Below are positions 1-8,725 of a DNA stretch of 64,000 nucleotides, piece after piece. A program made the position numbers and the translations under genes. Below the pieces are notes generated by a model. It saw nothing but the letters and a program-made list of their open reading frames with translations. It searched no databases and was not told the DNA's origin. Origin of the DNA: Methylomonas koyamae (GTDB taxonomy: Bacteria; Pseudomonadota; Gammaproteobacteria; Methylococcales; Methylomonadaceae); contig NZ_PPPU01000003.1 in the NCBI RefSeq assembly GCF_006483455.1, positions 109,461 through 173,460 of the forward strand. Direction: 5' to 3'. Positions within the stretch are counted from its first letter, which is position 1. Every line of letters begins with the position of its first letter.

Positions 1-1812
1 AGCTTGCGCAGTACCACCCTGCGCGGCAACCGCCAGGATTGGGGCGCGGAACTGGGCCTGAGCCAGGTGCTGACCCCCCATGCCGTGCTGGCTTTGGACA
101 TGAGCTATACCCGCAGCGATGGCTTTTTGGGCAACCCTTATAAAGCCGTCTACGCCTACAACGCATTGGTAACCCCCGGCCAGGACCTGAACCAACCCCT
201 GTTGTACAGCGCGCGTGGCTCCGGTATTTACGAAGCCCGGCCTATCGTCCGCAACCAGTTCAATTGGCATGTGGGTTACAGCCAGTTCGTCGAGCCGCTG
301 GACGCGGCGCTGCATTTCAATTACCGCTTCGGCCACGACGACTGGGGCATAGACGCCCACACTTTCGACGCCGATTGGGTGCAACCCTTAGGGATGGGCT
401 GGACCATCACCCCGACCCTGCGCTATTACTCGCAAAGCGCCGCCGAGTTTTACGCGCCTTACTTCACCACCATTACCGAAACGGCCACCGACCCGGATAC
501 CGGCGAAACCACCTATCGACCGATCAAGGCCCTGCCCAAGCATTATTCCAGCGACCAAAGGCTATCCGGTTATGGGGCCTTGAGCGGCGGAGTGGTTGTC
601 GCCAAGCAGTTTGCCAGGGGCTTGAAGTTGCAGGTCGGCTTCGAGTATTACAGCCATCGCGGCAGCCTGAAACTGGGTGGCGGCGGCGAGCAGGATTTTG
701 CCGACTACGACTACTGGAGCGCCAATGCTGCGCTCAGCGTTAACTTTGCCCAACTGGGTCGGGGCAGCGGGGCCGGCGACGGCCACCGCCACGGCGGCCA
801 CGCCGGCGCCGCGGCCCCGGCCGGAGTGATGTTTGCCCATACCCTGAACCAAGCCGGCGACTGGATGCTGGGCTACCGCTATCAGCGCAGCGAACAAGCC
901 GGCGCCATGCTGCACGGCGACCGGGCGGTCGGCCAGGCCGACATCGCCGCCAACGGCTGCGAAGGCGCCACCTGCGCGATGGCGCCGGCGTACATGGCGA
1001 TGAATATGCATATGCTGGAACTGATGTACGCGCCGAGCGACTGGCTGACCCTGATGCTGATGCCGCAATGGATGGACATGGCGATGGACATGACGATGCT
1101 GGTCGACGAACGCGACGGTAATGGCCATTCTCATGCCAGCAAAATGATCAACACTCATCAAACCGGCGGCATCGGCGACACCGGTTTGTACGCCTTGTTT
1201 AAAGTGCTGGCTTTTGACCGCCAGCAACTGGTGCTTAGCCTGGGCGGCAGCGCGCCGACTGGCGACGTCAATTGGGTGTGGCGTCGCAACTCGCCAGCAA
1301 GTTCAACCGGCGAAACTCCGATGGACTATGGCATGCAGACCGGCAGCGGCACCTGGGACTTCAAACCCAGCCTGACCTATAGCGGCGCCTGGCAGGACTG
1401 GTTGTGGGGCGCCCAGGCCGGCGGCACCTTGCGCCTGCAACACCACAACGAGGCCAAGTACGCCTTGGGCGATGTGTTTCAGGGTAGCGTCTGGGGCGGT
1501 TACCAGTTGACAGACTGGTTGTCCGGCAGCGTGCGCGGGATTTATAGCTGGCAGGACAAGTTGCGCGGGCATTATCCAAACAACAGCTTGGGGCAGCCCT
1601 ATAGCGGTCATGACGGCACCTTCGACAAGACCAGCAACTACGGCGGCCAGTTCGTCGACCTGGGTTTGGGGTTGAACGTGCAATTTCGCGAAGGCGCGCT
1701 GGCCGGCCACGGTCTGAAGCTGGAATGGCTACAGCCGCTGTACACCAAGTTCAACGGCTACCAACTGGACCGCGACTACACCCTCAACGCCAACTGGAGT
1801 TATGACTTTTGA
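1..1812 (+). CDS. Outer-membrane protein, DUF3570-like barrel fused to a second Met/His-rich barrel (5' truncated)
   Basis: The reading frame is open from the first base, so the true start lies upstream of the window. Residues 1-248 (counting from codon 2 of the window) have alternating aromatic beta-strands and motifs I associate with DUF3570 outer-membrane proteins, and end in SVNF, a typical C-terminal BAM recognition signature. A Gly/His-rich linker (GDGHRHGGHAG) follows, then a second barrel resembling the MetA/transporter family with Met-rich stretches (MAPAYMAMNMHM, MDMAMDMTM). The protein ends in SYDF, again a barrel terminus. Downstream are TlpA and ApbE genes, which are common partners of DUF3570. 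A metal-related role for the Met/His segments is inference. Confidence 0.7.
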   Translation, partial: SLRSTTLRGNRQDWGAELGLSQVLTPHAVLALDMSYTRSDGFLGNPYKAVYAYNALVTPGQDLNQPLLYSARGSGIYEARPIVRNQFNWHVGYSQFVEPLDAALHFNYRFGHDDWGIDAHTFDADWVQPLGMGWTITPTLRYYSQSAAEFYAPYFTTITETATDPDTGETTYRPIKALPKHYSSDQRLSGYGALSGGVVVAKQFARGLKLQVGFEYYSHRGSLKLGGGGEQDFADYDYWSANAALSVNFAQLGRGSGAGDGHRHGGHAGAAAPAGVMFAHTLNQAGDWMLGYRYQRSEQAGAMLHGDRAVGQADIAANGCEGATCAMAPAYMAMNMHMLELMYAPSDWLTLMLMPQWMDMAMDMTMLVDERDGNGHSHASKMINTHQTGGIGDTGLYALFKVLAFDRQQLVLSLGGSAPTGDVNWVWRRNSPASSTGETPMDYGMQTGSGTWDFKPSLTYSGAWQDWLWGAQAGGTLRLQHHNEAKYALGDVFQGSVWGGYQLTDWLSGSVRGIYSWQDKLRGHYPNNSLGQPYSGHDGTFDKTSNYGGQFVDLGLGLNVQFREGALAGHGLKLEWLQPLYTKFNGYQLDRDYTLNANWSYDF

Positions 1813-1920
1813 GGGTGGCCATGCCCTCACCCCCAAGCCTTCTCCTATGGAGAGAAGGGAGCCGGAGGCGTAGGCTGGGTAGAGCGATAGCGACACCCGG
1901 CCTGAATGCCGGGTTTCCTT
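1811..1920. repeat. Cluster of three short palindromes, probable dispersed intergenic element or terminator
   Basis: Three stem-loops follow the stop codon: GAGGG/CCCTC (1811-1828), CCTTCTC/GAGAAGG (1838-1858) and ACCCGGC/GCCGGGT with a 6-base loop (1895-1914). The last is followed by TTTCCTT and could terminate transcription. The phrase around 1871-1900 resembles palindromic intergenic repeats that I recall from methanotroph and cyanobacterial genomes. Copy number cannot be judged from one window. Confidence 0.4.
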
Positions 1921-2032
1921 GCATTAAACCTTGTCTGCGGCCCAAGGTATGACGCCGGATGCAAATCGCCATTTTTCCAAGCAGAAGCGATCATCGCAAC
2001 GCTGCGCCTTTTTTCGATAGGAGGATTACGCC

Positions 2033-2830
2033 ATGACATCACCCAAACTATGTGCCCTGGCCTTACTCGTGCCGTTGTGGGGCTGCGCCACCGCCCCGGA
2101 TAAACCGGCCGAACCCGCGGCGCTGGACACCGAACAGCGACAATCCAGTTATGCCCAGGGCGTGAAATACATGCAAAACCTGAAGGTCAGCGACATTCCG
2201 CTGGATCAGGAGCTGTTCCTGCAGGGCATGAACGACGTGCTGCATAAACGGCCATTGCGCTTGAATCCCGAGCAATTGCAGAAAGGCCAGGACTGGGTGT
2301 TCGTGCAGCACGTTATGTATACCGAAAAACTGGCGGCGGCCAATCAGGCCAAAAGCGAGGCGTTTTTGCAACAGAACCGCAGCCAGCCCGGCGTTACCAC
2401 CACGCCCAGCGGTTTGCAATATCAGGTGCTGATACCTGGCCGCGAAGCCGGCGCCAAGCCGGCCGCTACGGACAGCGTGCGCTTGCAGTATCGGATCGCC
2501 CGCCTGGACGGGAATGAACTGACGGCAAATAAGCCGGAAGTGCCGGCCGAAGTGCCGCTGAGCGGGTTGGTGCCGGGGTGGCGGGAAGCGCTAGGGTTGA
2601 TGACGCCCGGCGCCAAATGGCGTTTATTCCTGCCGCCCGAACTGGCCTATGGTGCGGACGGTCTGGCTGGCAAGGTACAACCCAACGAAGCCTTGATTGT
2701 CGACCTGGAGTTGCTTGAGATCAAGTCTGGGGGCACGGCGCAAATGGCGCCGAAAAAAACTCTGACCGCCGGCCCCGGCGGCGATGTCAAACCAACCTCC
2801 CGCTGGTTGGCTCCAGCCGGCGGTGGCTAA
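2033..2830 (+). CDS. FKBP-type peptidyl-prolyl isomerase lipoprotein
   Basis: A 265-residue protein with a lipoprotein-like signal (LWGC, Cys18), so probably anchored in the periplasm. Residues about 35-110 resemble the Mip/FkpA N-terminal dimerisation region (SYAQGVKYM, LFLQGMNDVL). Residues about 125-235 form an FKBP domain: TTPSGLQYQVL, VPGWREAL, MTPGAKWRLFLPPELAYG and the closing VDLELLEI. It should catalyse proline isomerisation during envelope protein folding. The C-terminal 30 residues are a low-complexity tail. The start is set by a perfect AGGAGG upstream. The Trp at position -2 of the lipobox is unusual. Confidence 0.85.
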   Translation: MTSPKLCALALLVPLWGCATAPDKPAEPAALDTEQRQSSYAQGVKYMQNLKVSDIPLDQELFLQGMNDVLHKRPLRLNPEQLQKGQDWVFVQHVMYTEKLAAANQAKSEAFLQQNRSQPGVTTTPSGLQYQVLIPGREAGAKPAATDSVRLQYRIARLDGNELTANKPEVPAEVPLSGLVPGWREALGLMTPGAKWRLFLPPELAYGADGLAGKVQPNEALIVDLELLEIKSGGTAQMAPKKTLTAGPGGDVKPTSRWLAPAGGG

Positions 2831-3010
2831 TGTGTCGTCGCGGTCTATGAACTTGATATCGCGTTGGGCGGTTTCACCTGCGTTTTGGCATGTCGGAGCA
2901 GGACCGCGGTTATAGATCGGACCGGTTTAACCGGCGGGTTAATTTCAGTTGTGCTGTAACTCCAAACACCATGCCCGATGCCGGCGCGAAAGGCATTGGC
3001 CGGGACTAGG

Positions 3011-3035
3011 CTGCCGTTCGCGGCGGCAGATTTTT
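3011..3035 (+). terminator. Terminator or attenuator hairpin ahead of the small coiled-coil gene
   Basis: Stem CTGCCG/CGGCAG with a 7-base loop, followed by ATTTTT. It sits directly upstream of the AGGAGAG ribosome-binding site of the next gene, so it could end the FKBP transcript or attenuate the downstream gene. Confidence 0.4.
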
Positions 3036-3050
3036 AACCTAGGAGAGATG

Positions 3051-3362
3051 ATGGACGAGTCGGTTATGGGTAAACGGAATGCGGTGCGTTCGCTGGCGAT
3101 GCAGCGAGATATGCGCGAGCAGCGCCAAGCGCAGGTCGAGCCGGACGCCGGACCCGAGGGGAAACCGCCGAAGTCCACTCAACGGCGGGCAAGGCGGGTG
3201 CCGGCAGAGGAGTTTCCGTCAGCGCGGTATTTTCAGGTGCATTTCGAGCAGTTGCACGAGCAGTTGTCGTTGACCACACGTCAACTGGTAATCTTGAGTG
3301 ACCGAGTGCAAGATTTGGAGCGCGAAGTGAACCGCTTGAATGAGGACCCCGGTCCGCCTTGA
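3051..3362 (+). CDS. Hypothetical basic protein with C-terminal coiled coil
   Basis: A 103-residue protein of unrecognised family. AGGAGAG lies at the right distance from two consecutive ATG codons (3048 and 3051); the second is chosen by spacing. The N-terminal half is charged, Arg/Gln-rich and probably disordered; the last 45 residues (HFEQLHEQLSLTTRQL, VQDLEREVNRLNE) show heptad spacing typical of a coiled coil. No signal peptide, so probably cytoplasmic. It lies between the FKBP and thioredoxin genes on the same strand, but a hairpin separates it from the FKBP gene. Function unknown. Confidence 0.6.
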   Translation: MDESVMGKRNAVRSLAMQRDMREQRQAQVEPDAGPEGKPPKSTQRRARRVPAEEFPSARYFQVHFEQLHEQLSLTTRQLVILSDRVQDLEREVNRLNEDPGPP

Positions 3363-3453
3363 AGGCGGCTGTGAGCAAATCGGGAGTTTGGATGCCGCTC
3401 GGCGCTAGGGCGCTGGGCAGTATGGGTTTGGACCGTTTGGGAGAGGAATAAAG

Positions 3454-3981
3454 ATGAAAGATCGATCTATTCGACGTTTGACGTTTTTGCAGTGGGGCGC
3501 GGTGGTATTGGGTGTATCTTGCGCTATGTCGGCCGTGGCTGCCGAGGTTAATCAAGCCGCGCCGGCATGCGCTTTGCCCGCTATGCCCGACGGCAAGACT
3601 TTGCAGTGGCAGCAACTCAAAAATCAAGTGGTATATGTGGACTTTTGGGCGTCGTGGTGCGGACCGTGCATGCAATCGTTTCCGTTTATGAATGAGTTGC
3701 AGCGCGAATACGGTCAGCGAGGCTTGCAGGTGGTGGCGGTCAATCTTGACGAGGAGGACGCCGACGCGCAGGCATTTTTGGCGAAAGCGCGCCCTGTTTT
3801 TGCGGTGGCAGCCGATCCGAGTCAGCAATGTGCCAAGAATTTTGCGGTGGAAGCGATGCCTTCTTCGTATTTGATCGATCGCAAAGGCCATGTGCGATTC
3901 ATCCACAAAGGCTTTCGGCCGGGCGAAGTCGACGAGTTACGCGGCATATTGAAACAACTGCTCGACGAGCCGGCGACATAG
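3454..3981 (+). CDS. Periplasmic TlpA-family thioredoxin-like protein
   Basis: A 175-residue exported protein. Residues 1-30 are a signal peptide ending AVAA. The thioredoxin fold carries the redox motif WCGPC after VYVDFWAS, and the cis-proline AMPSS. This is the TlpA/ResA type, which reduces or oxidises thiols in the periplasm, for example in cytochrome c maturation or on partner proteins. A strong GGGAGAGGAA ribosome-binding site supports the start. It precedes the ApbE gene by about 120 bases and follows a DUF3570 protein, a grouping seen in other proteobacteria. Its specific partner is not visible. Confidence 0.88.
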   Translation: MKDRSIRRLTFLQWGAVVLGVSCAMSAVAAEVNQAAPACALPAMPDGKTLQWQQLKNQVVYVDFWASWCGPCMQSFPFMNELQREYGQRGLQVVAVNLDEEDADAQAFLAKARPVFAVAADPSQQCAKNFAVEAMPSSYLIDRKGHVRFIHKGFRPGEVDELRGILKQLLDEPAT

Positions 3982-4104
3982 GAGTCGCACAGCGAGCGGT
4001 ATGGCCTAAAACTTTTCGGGAGAGCAAGATCGATTTGTGGCCAGACTTTATCGCAACCGTGGATTTTGGTTAAATCGCGGTCTTGCCTTAGCGATTTCCT
4101 GATC

Positions 4105-5031
4105 ATGAACTCCAACAAACCGGCGACGAATCGGCCGTTAACCTATTACCGCCGGGAATTCAACGCAATGGGTACCCCGTGCGAAATTCAATTGTTTGCC
4201 GTCAGCACCGCCGCCGCCAGTGCGGCGGCGGATGCGGCGGTGGCCGAAGTCCAACGTTTGGAGGCGCGATATTCCCGCTACCGTCCCGACAGTTTTCTGT
4301 CGGAAATCAACCGGGCCGCTGCGGCCGGAGCCACGATCGAAGTGGATGCCGAAACTGCAAGTTTGTTGGATTACGCCACGACCTGCCACCAGCAAAGCGA
4401 CGGTTTGTTCGACATTACTTCAGGACTTTTGCGGCAGGCCTGGAAATTTGATTCCGGCCGTTTGCCCGAGCCGGCTGCACTGGCGGCGCTATTGGCCAAA
4501 GTCGGTTGGGATAAGGTGGTTTGGCAAAAGCCTTTATTGGGTTTCGGCGTCACGGGCATGGAAATCGACTTCGGCGGCGTGGTTAAGGAATACGCCGCGG
4601 ATTGCGCGGCGACGGTTTGCCGCAATCGTGGCGTCAAACACGGCGTGGTTAATTTGGGCGGCGATATTCGGGTGATCGGGCCGCGCGGCGACGGGACGCC
4701 GTGGCGGGTCGGCATTCGCGATCCGCGTCAACGCGGCGAGATTCTAAAGACGTTACCCGTTTATGAAGGTGCAGTGGCCAGTAGCGGCGATTACGAACGT
4801 TGCTTGTTAATTGACGGTGTGCGCTACGGCCATATTCTTAACCCGAAAACCGGCTGGCCGGTCAGGCATCTGGCGGCCGTTACCGCGGTCGCCGATTTTT
4901 GCGTGGTGGCGGGCAGTGCATCGACGATTGCGATGTTAAAAGAGGCGGACGGCGTCGAGTGGTTGCGGCAGTTGAATTTGCCCCACCTGTGGGTGGATGT
5001 GCATGGCGTCGGCGGCGGCACACTGGGCTAG
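4105..5031 (+). CDS. apbE: ApbE-family FAD:protein FMN transferase
   Basis: A 308-residue protein. ApbE enzymes attach FMN from FAD to Thr/Ser of extracytoplasmic proteins. Visible motifs are FNAMGTPCEI near the N-terminus, DFGGVVKEYAAD, VNLGGDIR, ASSGDYER and HILNPKTGWP. In the C-terminal metal-binding motif the usual ADAxxT reads AGSAST, so one Mg ligand (Asp) is replaced by Gly; I recall similar changes in other members of this subgroup. The ATG at 4105 is preferred to an upstream TTG at 4066. No signal peptide or lipobox follows it, which is unusual for the family. It clusters with TlpA and DUF3570 proteins, suggesting a flavinylated partner encoded nearby, perhaps upstream of the window. 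Confidence 0.88.
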   Translation: MNSNKPATNRPLTYYRREFNAMGTPCEIQLFAVSTAAASAAADAAVAEVQRLEARYSRYRPDSFLSEINRAAAAGATIEVDAETASLLDYATTCHQQSDGLFDITSGLLRQAWKFDSGRLPEPAALAALLAKVGWDKVVWQKPLLGFGVTGMEIDFGGVVKEYAADCAATVCRNRGVKHGVVNLGGDIRVIGPRGDGTPWRVGIRDPRQRGEILKTLPVYEGAVASSGDYERCLLIDGVRYGHILNPKTGWPVRHLAAVTAVADFCVVAGSASTIAMLKEADGVEWLRQLNLPHLWVDVHGVGGGTLG

Positions 5032-5051
5032 GCTGCTGAGCAGGCCGCGAT

Positions 5052-5753
5052 TCAGGCCCGGGCGCAGACCCAAACGTCCACCCGGCCGACACCGGCCTGC
5101 TTTAACACACCGGCCAGCGCCGAAGCGGTGGCGCCGGTGGTCATCACATCGTCGACGATCGCTACATGCTCAGCTTTTAACGATTTAATCAGACGAAATG
5201 CGCCGCGCATGTTCTTGTGCCGTTGTTTGGCCGGCAAGCCGGTTTGATGCACGGTATCCCGGCTGCGCGCCACACTATACAAATCCAGCGGCAGCTCGAA
5301 GCGCCGGGCCAAATGGCGGGCAATCTCGATCGATTGGTTGAAACCGCGTTCCCGGTATCGGTGCGGATGCAGCGGCATCGGCAGCAGTAGTTCCGGCAGT
5401 TCGGCGCCGGCGGCGATATGCTCGGCGAGCAGCATGGCCAACAGGCGCGCATTTTTATAATCGCGGCCGAATTTCAACTGACCGATCAGGTAGGGCATCT
5501 GATAACGGTACAGATACGGCGCATAGGTCTCGTCGAACTGCGGCGAGCGTTTCAGGCAGCGCCCGCACAAGCTGGGCAGCGCAATCTCGCTCTCGAACGG
5601 TTCGCCGCAGCGATAACAGCAGCTTAGATTGCGCGGTAAATCGTCCAAACAGCCCGCGCACAAGTCGAAATCGGCCAAGCCGGTATCGCCGCACAACACG
5701 CAACGCGGCGGCAACAGCTTTCGTTGTATAATCTTCAGCCAGTTGTTTACCAT
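5052..5753 (-). CDS. comF: ComF family phosphoribosyltransferase-like protein
   Basis: A 233-residue protein. The N-terminal 65 residues contain a zinc-finger region with CxxC pairs (CVLCG, CAGC, CYRCG, CGRC). The C-terminal part is a type I phosphoribosyltransferase fold with the PRPP motif VAIVDDVMTTGAT and the conserved RERGFNQS. ComF proteins act in DNA uptake or processing in competent bacteria, and in many gammaproteobacteria the gene (also called gntX) is next to bioB, as here. The start at 5753 (MVNNWLK) is preferred to an extension to 5801. It is divergent from bioB, and the start codon overlaps the candidate BirA operator. Confidence 0.9.
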   Translation of the reverse strand: MVNNWLKIIQRKLLPPRCVLCGDTGLADFDLCAGCLDDLPRNLSCCYRCGEPFESEIALPSLCGRCLKRSPQFDETYAPYLYRYQMPYLIGQLKFGRDYKNARLLAMLLAEHIAAGAELPELLLPMPLHPHRYRERGFNQSIEIARHLARRFELPLDLYSVARSRDTVHQTGLPAKQRHKNMRGAFRLIKSLKAEHVAIVDDVMTTGATASALAGVLKQAGVGRVDVWVCARA

Positions 5754-5775
5754 TTTTTTGCTGTTGGGTTGATAA
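5743..5775 (+). promoter_or_regulatory. Candidate BirA operator of the bio operon
   Basis: TTGTTTACC, 15 bases, then GGTTGATAA. Each half differs at two positions from the BirA half-sites TTGTAAACC and GGTTTACAA, and the 15-base spacing fits the known range. It lies 45 bases upstream of bioB. A perfect TATAAT at 5727-5732 could be the -10 box of bioB, placing the operator at the transcription start. BirA in this genome has an N-terminal DNA-binding domain (gene at 32590). Confidence 0.6.
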
Positions 5776-5820
5776 GTGGCTGTAGCGGCCCCGCCTGACA
5801 ATTTTTCGGAGAGTAACAGA

Positions 5821-6807
5821 ATGTCCGCCAGTCACAAACCCTTGGAACCGGTCGCAGTGCGCCACGATTGGCAATTGCACGAAGTCGAAGCTTTATTCGG
5901 CCTGCCGTTCAACGATTTGATATTTCAGGCCCAAACCGTACACCGCTCCTGTTTCGATCCGAACGAAGTCCAGGTCAGCAGTTTGTTGAGTATCAAAACC
6001 GGCTCCTGCTCGGAGGATTGCGGTTATTGTCCGCAAAGTGCGCGCTACGATTCGGACTTGGCGCCGGAAGCCTTGATGCCGGTTGACTCGGTATTGCAGG
6101 CTGCTGAGCGGGCCAAAGCGGAAGGCGCTTCGCGCTTCTGCATGGGCGCGGCCTGGCGCAGTCCGAAAGATCGCGATATCGAACGGGTGGTGGAAATGGT
6201 CAAGGGCGTCAAAGCGCTGGGCATGGAAACCTGCGTCACGCTGGGCATGTTGACCGACAAGCAAACCCAGGCTTTGAAAGAAGGCGGTTTGGATTACTAC
6301 AACCATAATCTGGACACCTCGGAAGATTATTACTCGGAAATCATCACCACCCGGACCTATCAGGACCGGCTTGATACGCTGGAGCGGGTGCGCGATGCCG
6401 GCATCAACGTCTGCTGCGGCGGTATCGTCGGCATGGGCGAGTCGGAAACCGACCGCGCCAAATTACTGCTGCAGTTGGCCAATTTACCGAAGCATCCGGA
6501 AAGCGTGCCGATCAATATGTTGGTACAGGTGCAGGGCACACCGTTGCACGGTACCGAAAAGCTGGACCCGATCGTGTTTGTGCGCACTGTGGCAGTAGCC
6601 CGGATCATGATGCCGCATTCGCGGGTGCGCTTGTCGGCCGGACGCACCCAAATGAGCGACGAAATGCAGGCATTATGTTTCCTGGCCGGTGCGAATTCGA
6701 TTTTCTACGGCGAGAAGTTGCTGACCACCGACAATCCGATGACCAACCAGGATAAGCAATTGTTCGCTCGCTTGGGCGTGCGGATGGGCGGCTCCAGCTA
6801 CGCCTGA
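5821..6807 (+). CDS. bioB: Biotin synthase
   Basis: A 328-residue radical-SAM enzyme that inserts sulfur into dethiobiotin. The [4Fe-4S] cysteines are C63, C67 and C70 in [32 protein letters not shown] and the C-terminal [14 protein letters not shown] are family signatures. The ATG at 5821 is chosen because a GGAG lies just upstream and the protein then has the family's usual length. First gene of a tight bioBFHCD operon; its TGA overlaps the bioF ATG by one base. Confidence 0.98.
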   Translation: MSASHKPLEPVAVRHDWQLHEVEALFGLPFNDLIFQAQTVHRSCFDPNEVQVSSLLSIKTGSCSEDCGYCPQSARYDSDLAPEALMPVDSVLQAAERAKAEGASRFCMGAAWRSPKDRDIERVVEMVKGVKALGMETCVTLGMLTDKQTQALKEGGLDYYNHNLDTSEDYYSEIITTRTYQDRLDTLERVRDAGINVCCGGIVGMGESETDRAKLLLQLANLPKHPESVPINMLVQVQGTPLHGTEKLDPIVFVRTVAVARIMMPHSRVRLSAGRTQMSDEMQALCFLAGANSIFYGEKLLTTDNPMTNQDKQLFARLGVRMGGSSYA

Positions 6808-7967
6808 TGCCGAAGCGGTTTTACGATTTTTCCGCGAGCCTGCAGCAGTTAGACCAGCAAAATCTGTATCGGCGCCGGCGCGTCGTCGACGGGCCGCAGG
6901 CGGTTGAATTGCAGGTCGAGGGCTGCCGCTTGCTGAATTTTTGCAGCAACGATTATCTCGGGTTGGCCAATCATCCGGACGTGGTCGAGGCGTTCAAGGC
7001 CGGCGCCGACCGCTACGGTTGCGGCAGCGGCGCGGCGCATTTGATTTGCGGCCACAGTTCGGCGCATCACGCCTTGGAAGAGGAATTGGCCGCGTTCACC
7101 GGACGGGAACGGGCTTTGCTATTTTCGACCGGCTATATGGCCAATCTGGGAGCGATCTCGGCATTGGTCGGACGCGGCGACTCTGTGTTTGAAGATCGGC
7201 TCAACCATGCTTCGTTATTGGACGGCGGCTTGCTGGCCGGTGCCCGATTTCAGCGCTACCGTCACGCAGACACCGACGAGCTGCGGGCCAAGCTTGATCG
7301 CGCTCAGGGCAGGGCGCTGATCGTCAGCGACGGCGTATTCAGTATGGACGGCGATCTGGCGCCTTTGCCGGACTTGGCGCGGCTGGCGGAAGCCTATCAA
7401 GCCGGATTGCTGGTCGACGACGCCCACGGTTTCGGCGTGTTGGGCCGCAACGGCGGCGGCGTGGTCGAACATTTCGGCCTTTCCGCCGAGCAAGTGCCGA
7501 TCTTGGTCGGCACCCTCGGTAAAGCGTTCGGCACTTTCGGCGCCTTCGTTGCCGGTTCCGCAGAATTGATCGAGTATCTGATTCAAAAAGCCAGAACTTA
7601 CGTTTACACCACGGCCTTGCCGCCGGCGGTGGCAGAAGCCACTCGCGTCGGCTTGCGCTTGCTGCAAACCGAGTCCTGGCGGCGGGAACAGTTGCAGGCC
7701 TTGATCGGCCATTTTCGCCGCGGCGCCGAACAACAGGGTCTGCGACTGATGGAATCTGCAACGGCGATCCAGCCGCTGCTGGTCGGCGACAGCGGCCGCG
7801 CGCTGGCAGCGAGCCGGGAATTGGCGGAGTTGGGATTTTGGGTCGGTGCGATTCGGCCGCCGACCGTACCGGCCGGTAGCGCCCGTTTGCGTATCACATT
7901 TACCGCGCACCACAGTCTGCAGCAGGTCGATGCCTTACTGACGGCGTTGGGTCAGGTGTTGCGTTGA
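6807..7967 (+). CDS. bioF: 8-amino-7-oxononanoate synthase
   Basis: A 386-residue PLP enzyme condensing pimeloyl-ACP (or -CoA) with alanine in biotin synthesis. Features: [22 protein letters not shown], the cofactor-binding [11 protein letters not shown], and the Schiff-base lysine in [11 protein letters not shown]. Length matches the family. The start overlaps bioB (TGATG), indicating translational coupling. Confidence 0.97.
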   Translation: MPKRFYDFSASLQQLDQQNLYRRRRVVDGPQAVELQVEGCRLLNFCSNDYLGLANHPDVVEAFKAGADRYGCGSGAAHLICGHSSAHHALEEELAAFTGRERALLFSTGYMANLGAISALVGRGDSVFEDRLNHASLLDGGLLAGARFQRYRHADTDELRAKLDRAQGRALIVSDGVFSMDGDLAPLPDLARLAEAYQAGLLVDDAHGFGVLGRNGGGVVEHFGLSAEQVPILVGTLGKAFGTFGAFVAGSAELIEYLIQKARTYVYTTALPPAVAEATRVGLRLLQTESWRREQLQALIGHFRRGAEQQGLRLMESATAIQPLLVGDSGRALAASRELAELGFWVGAIRPPTVPAGSARLRITFTAHHSLQQVDALLTALGQVLR

Positions 7968-8725
7968 GTAGCATCCATTGCGAAATTTACGGCCACGGCC
8001 GGCCGTTGCTGATGCTGCACGGTTGGGCCATGCACAGCGGTATTTGGCGTCAGTTCGCCCGGCAGTTGGCCGAGCAGCGGCAGGTAATTTGTTTGGATTT
8101 GCCGGGGCATGGGCGTAGTGCGCCGTTAATCAATTTTGAAATGCCGGCCATCGTCGAGGCCTTGTTGGCGGCGATTCCGGTGCCGCGTTTCGATTTGCTG
8201 GGCTGGTCTTTGGGCGCGACGGTCGCGATCAATTTGGCTTGCTCATGTCCCGATCGGGTTCGTTCTTTAACATTGTTGGCGGGCAACCCGCGTTTCGTCC
8301 GTGAACCCGGCTGGCCGGGAGTCAAGCCCGAGGTGCTCGACAGTTTTGCCGAATTGCTAATTAGCGACTCGAAACAGACGCTGCAACGCTTTTTGGGCTT
8401 GCAAGTGCAGGGATTGCCGCATGCCAAAACCGTGTTGCAACAACTGAAACTGACTGTCTCGGAATGCGAGGCTCCGGATTTCGGCACGCTGCAAGGCGGG
8501 TTGCAGATTTTGAAGCAGCACGACGCGCGCGATAGCTTGGCGGCGTTGAAACTGCCGATACGGGTGATTCAGGGCGATAAAGATACGTTGGTGCCGGTGG
8601 CGACGGCGACCGCGTTACAGGATTTGCAGCCGGCGTTGCAGATAGAGATATTGCCAGGCGCCGGGCATGTGCCGTTTCTCACCCATCCGCAAGTTTTAGC
8701 CGATGCTGTGCTGAGCGATGACTGA
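7964..8725 (+). CDS. bioH: Pimeloyl-ACP methyl ester esterase
   Basis: A 253-residue alpha/beta hydrolase that removes the methyl group from pimeloyl-ACP methyl ester. The catalytic triad is visible: Ser in GWSLG, Asp in QGDKDTLVP and His in [15 protein letters not shown] forms the oxyanion region. The start is a TTG overlapping the bioF stop codon by four bases. It overlaps bioC by eight bases. Confidence 0.93.
   Translation: MSSIHCEIYGHGRPLLMLHGWAMHSGIWRQFARQLAEQRQVICLDLPGHGRSAPLINFEMPAIVEALLAAIPVPRFDLLGWSLGATVAINLACSCPDRVRSLTLLAGNPRFVREPGWPGVKPEVLDSFAELLISDSKQTLQRFLGLQVQGLPHAKTVLQQLKLTVSECEAPDFGTLQGGLQILKQHDARDSLAALKLPIRVIQGDKDTLVPVATATALQDLQPALQIEILPGAGHVPFLTHPQVLADAVLSDD

Noticed and set aside
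3064..3906. 280-codon minus-strand ORF across the coiled-coil and TlpA genes
   Set aside because: Arg/His/Pro-rich composition and no family; it is antisense to a certain thioredoxin gene with a strong ribosome-binding site.
4066..4104. TTG start upstream for apbE
   Set aside because: It adds no signal peptide and ATG 4105 has better context.
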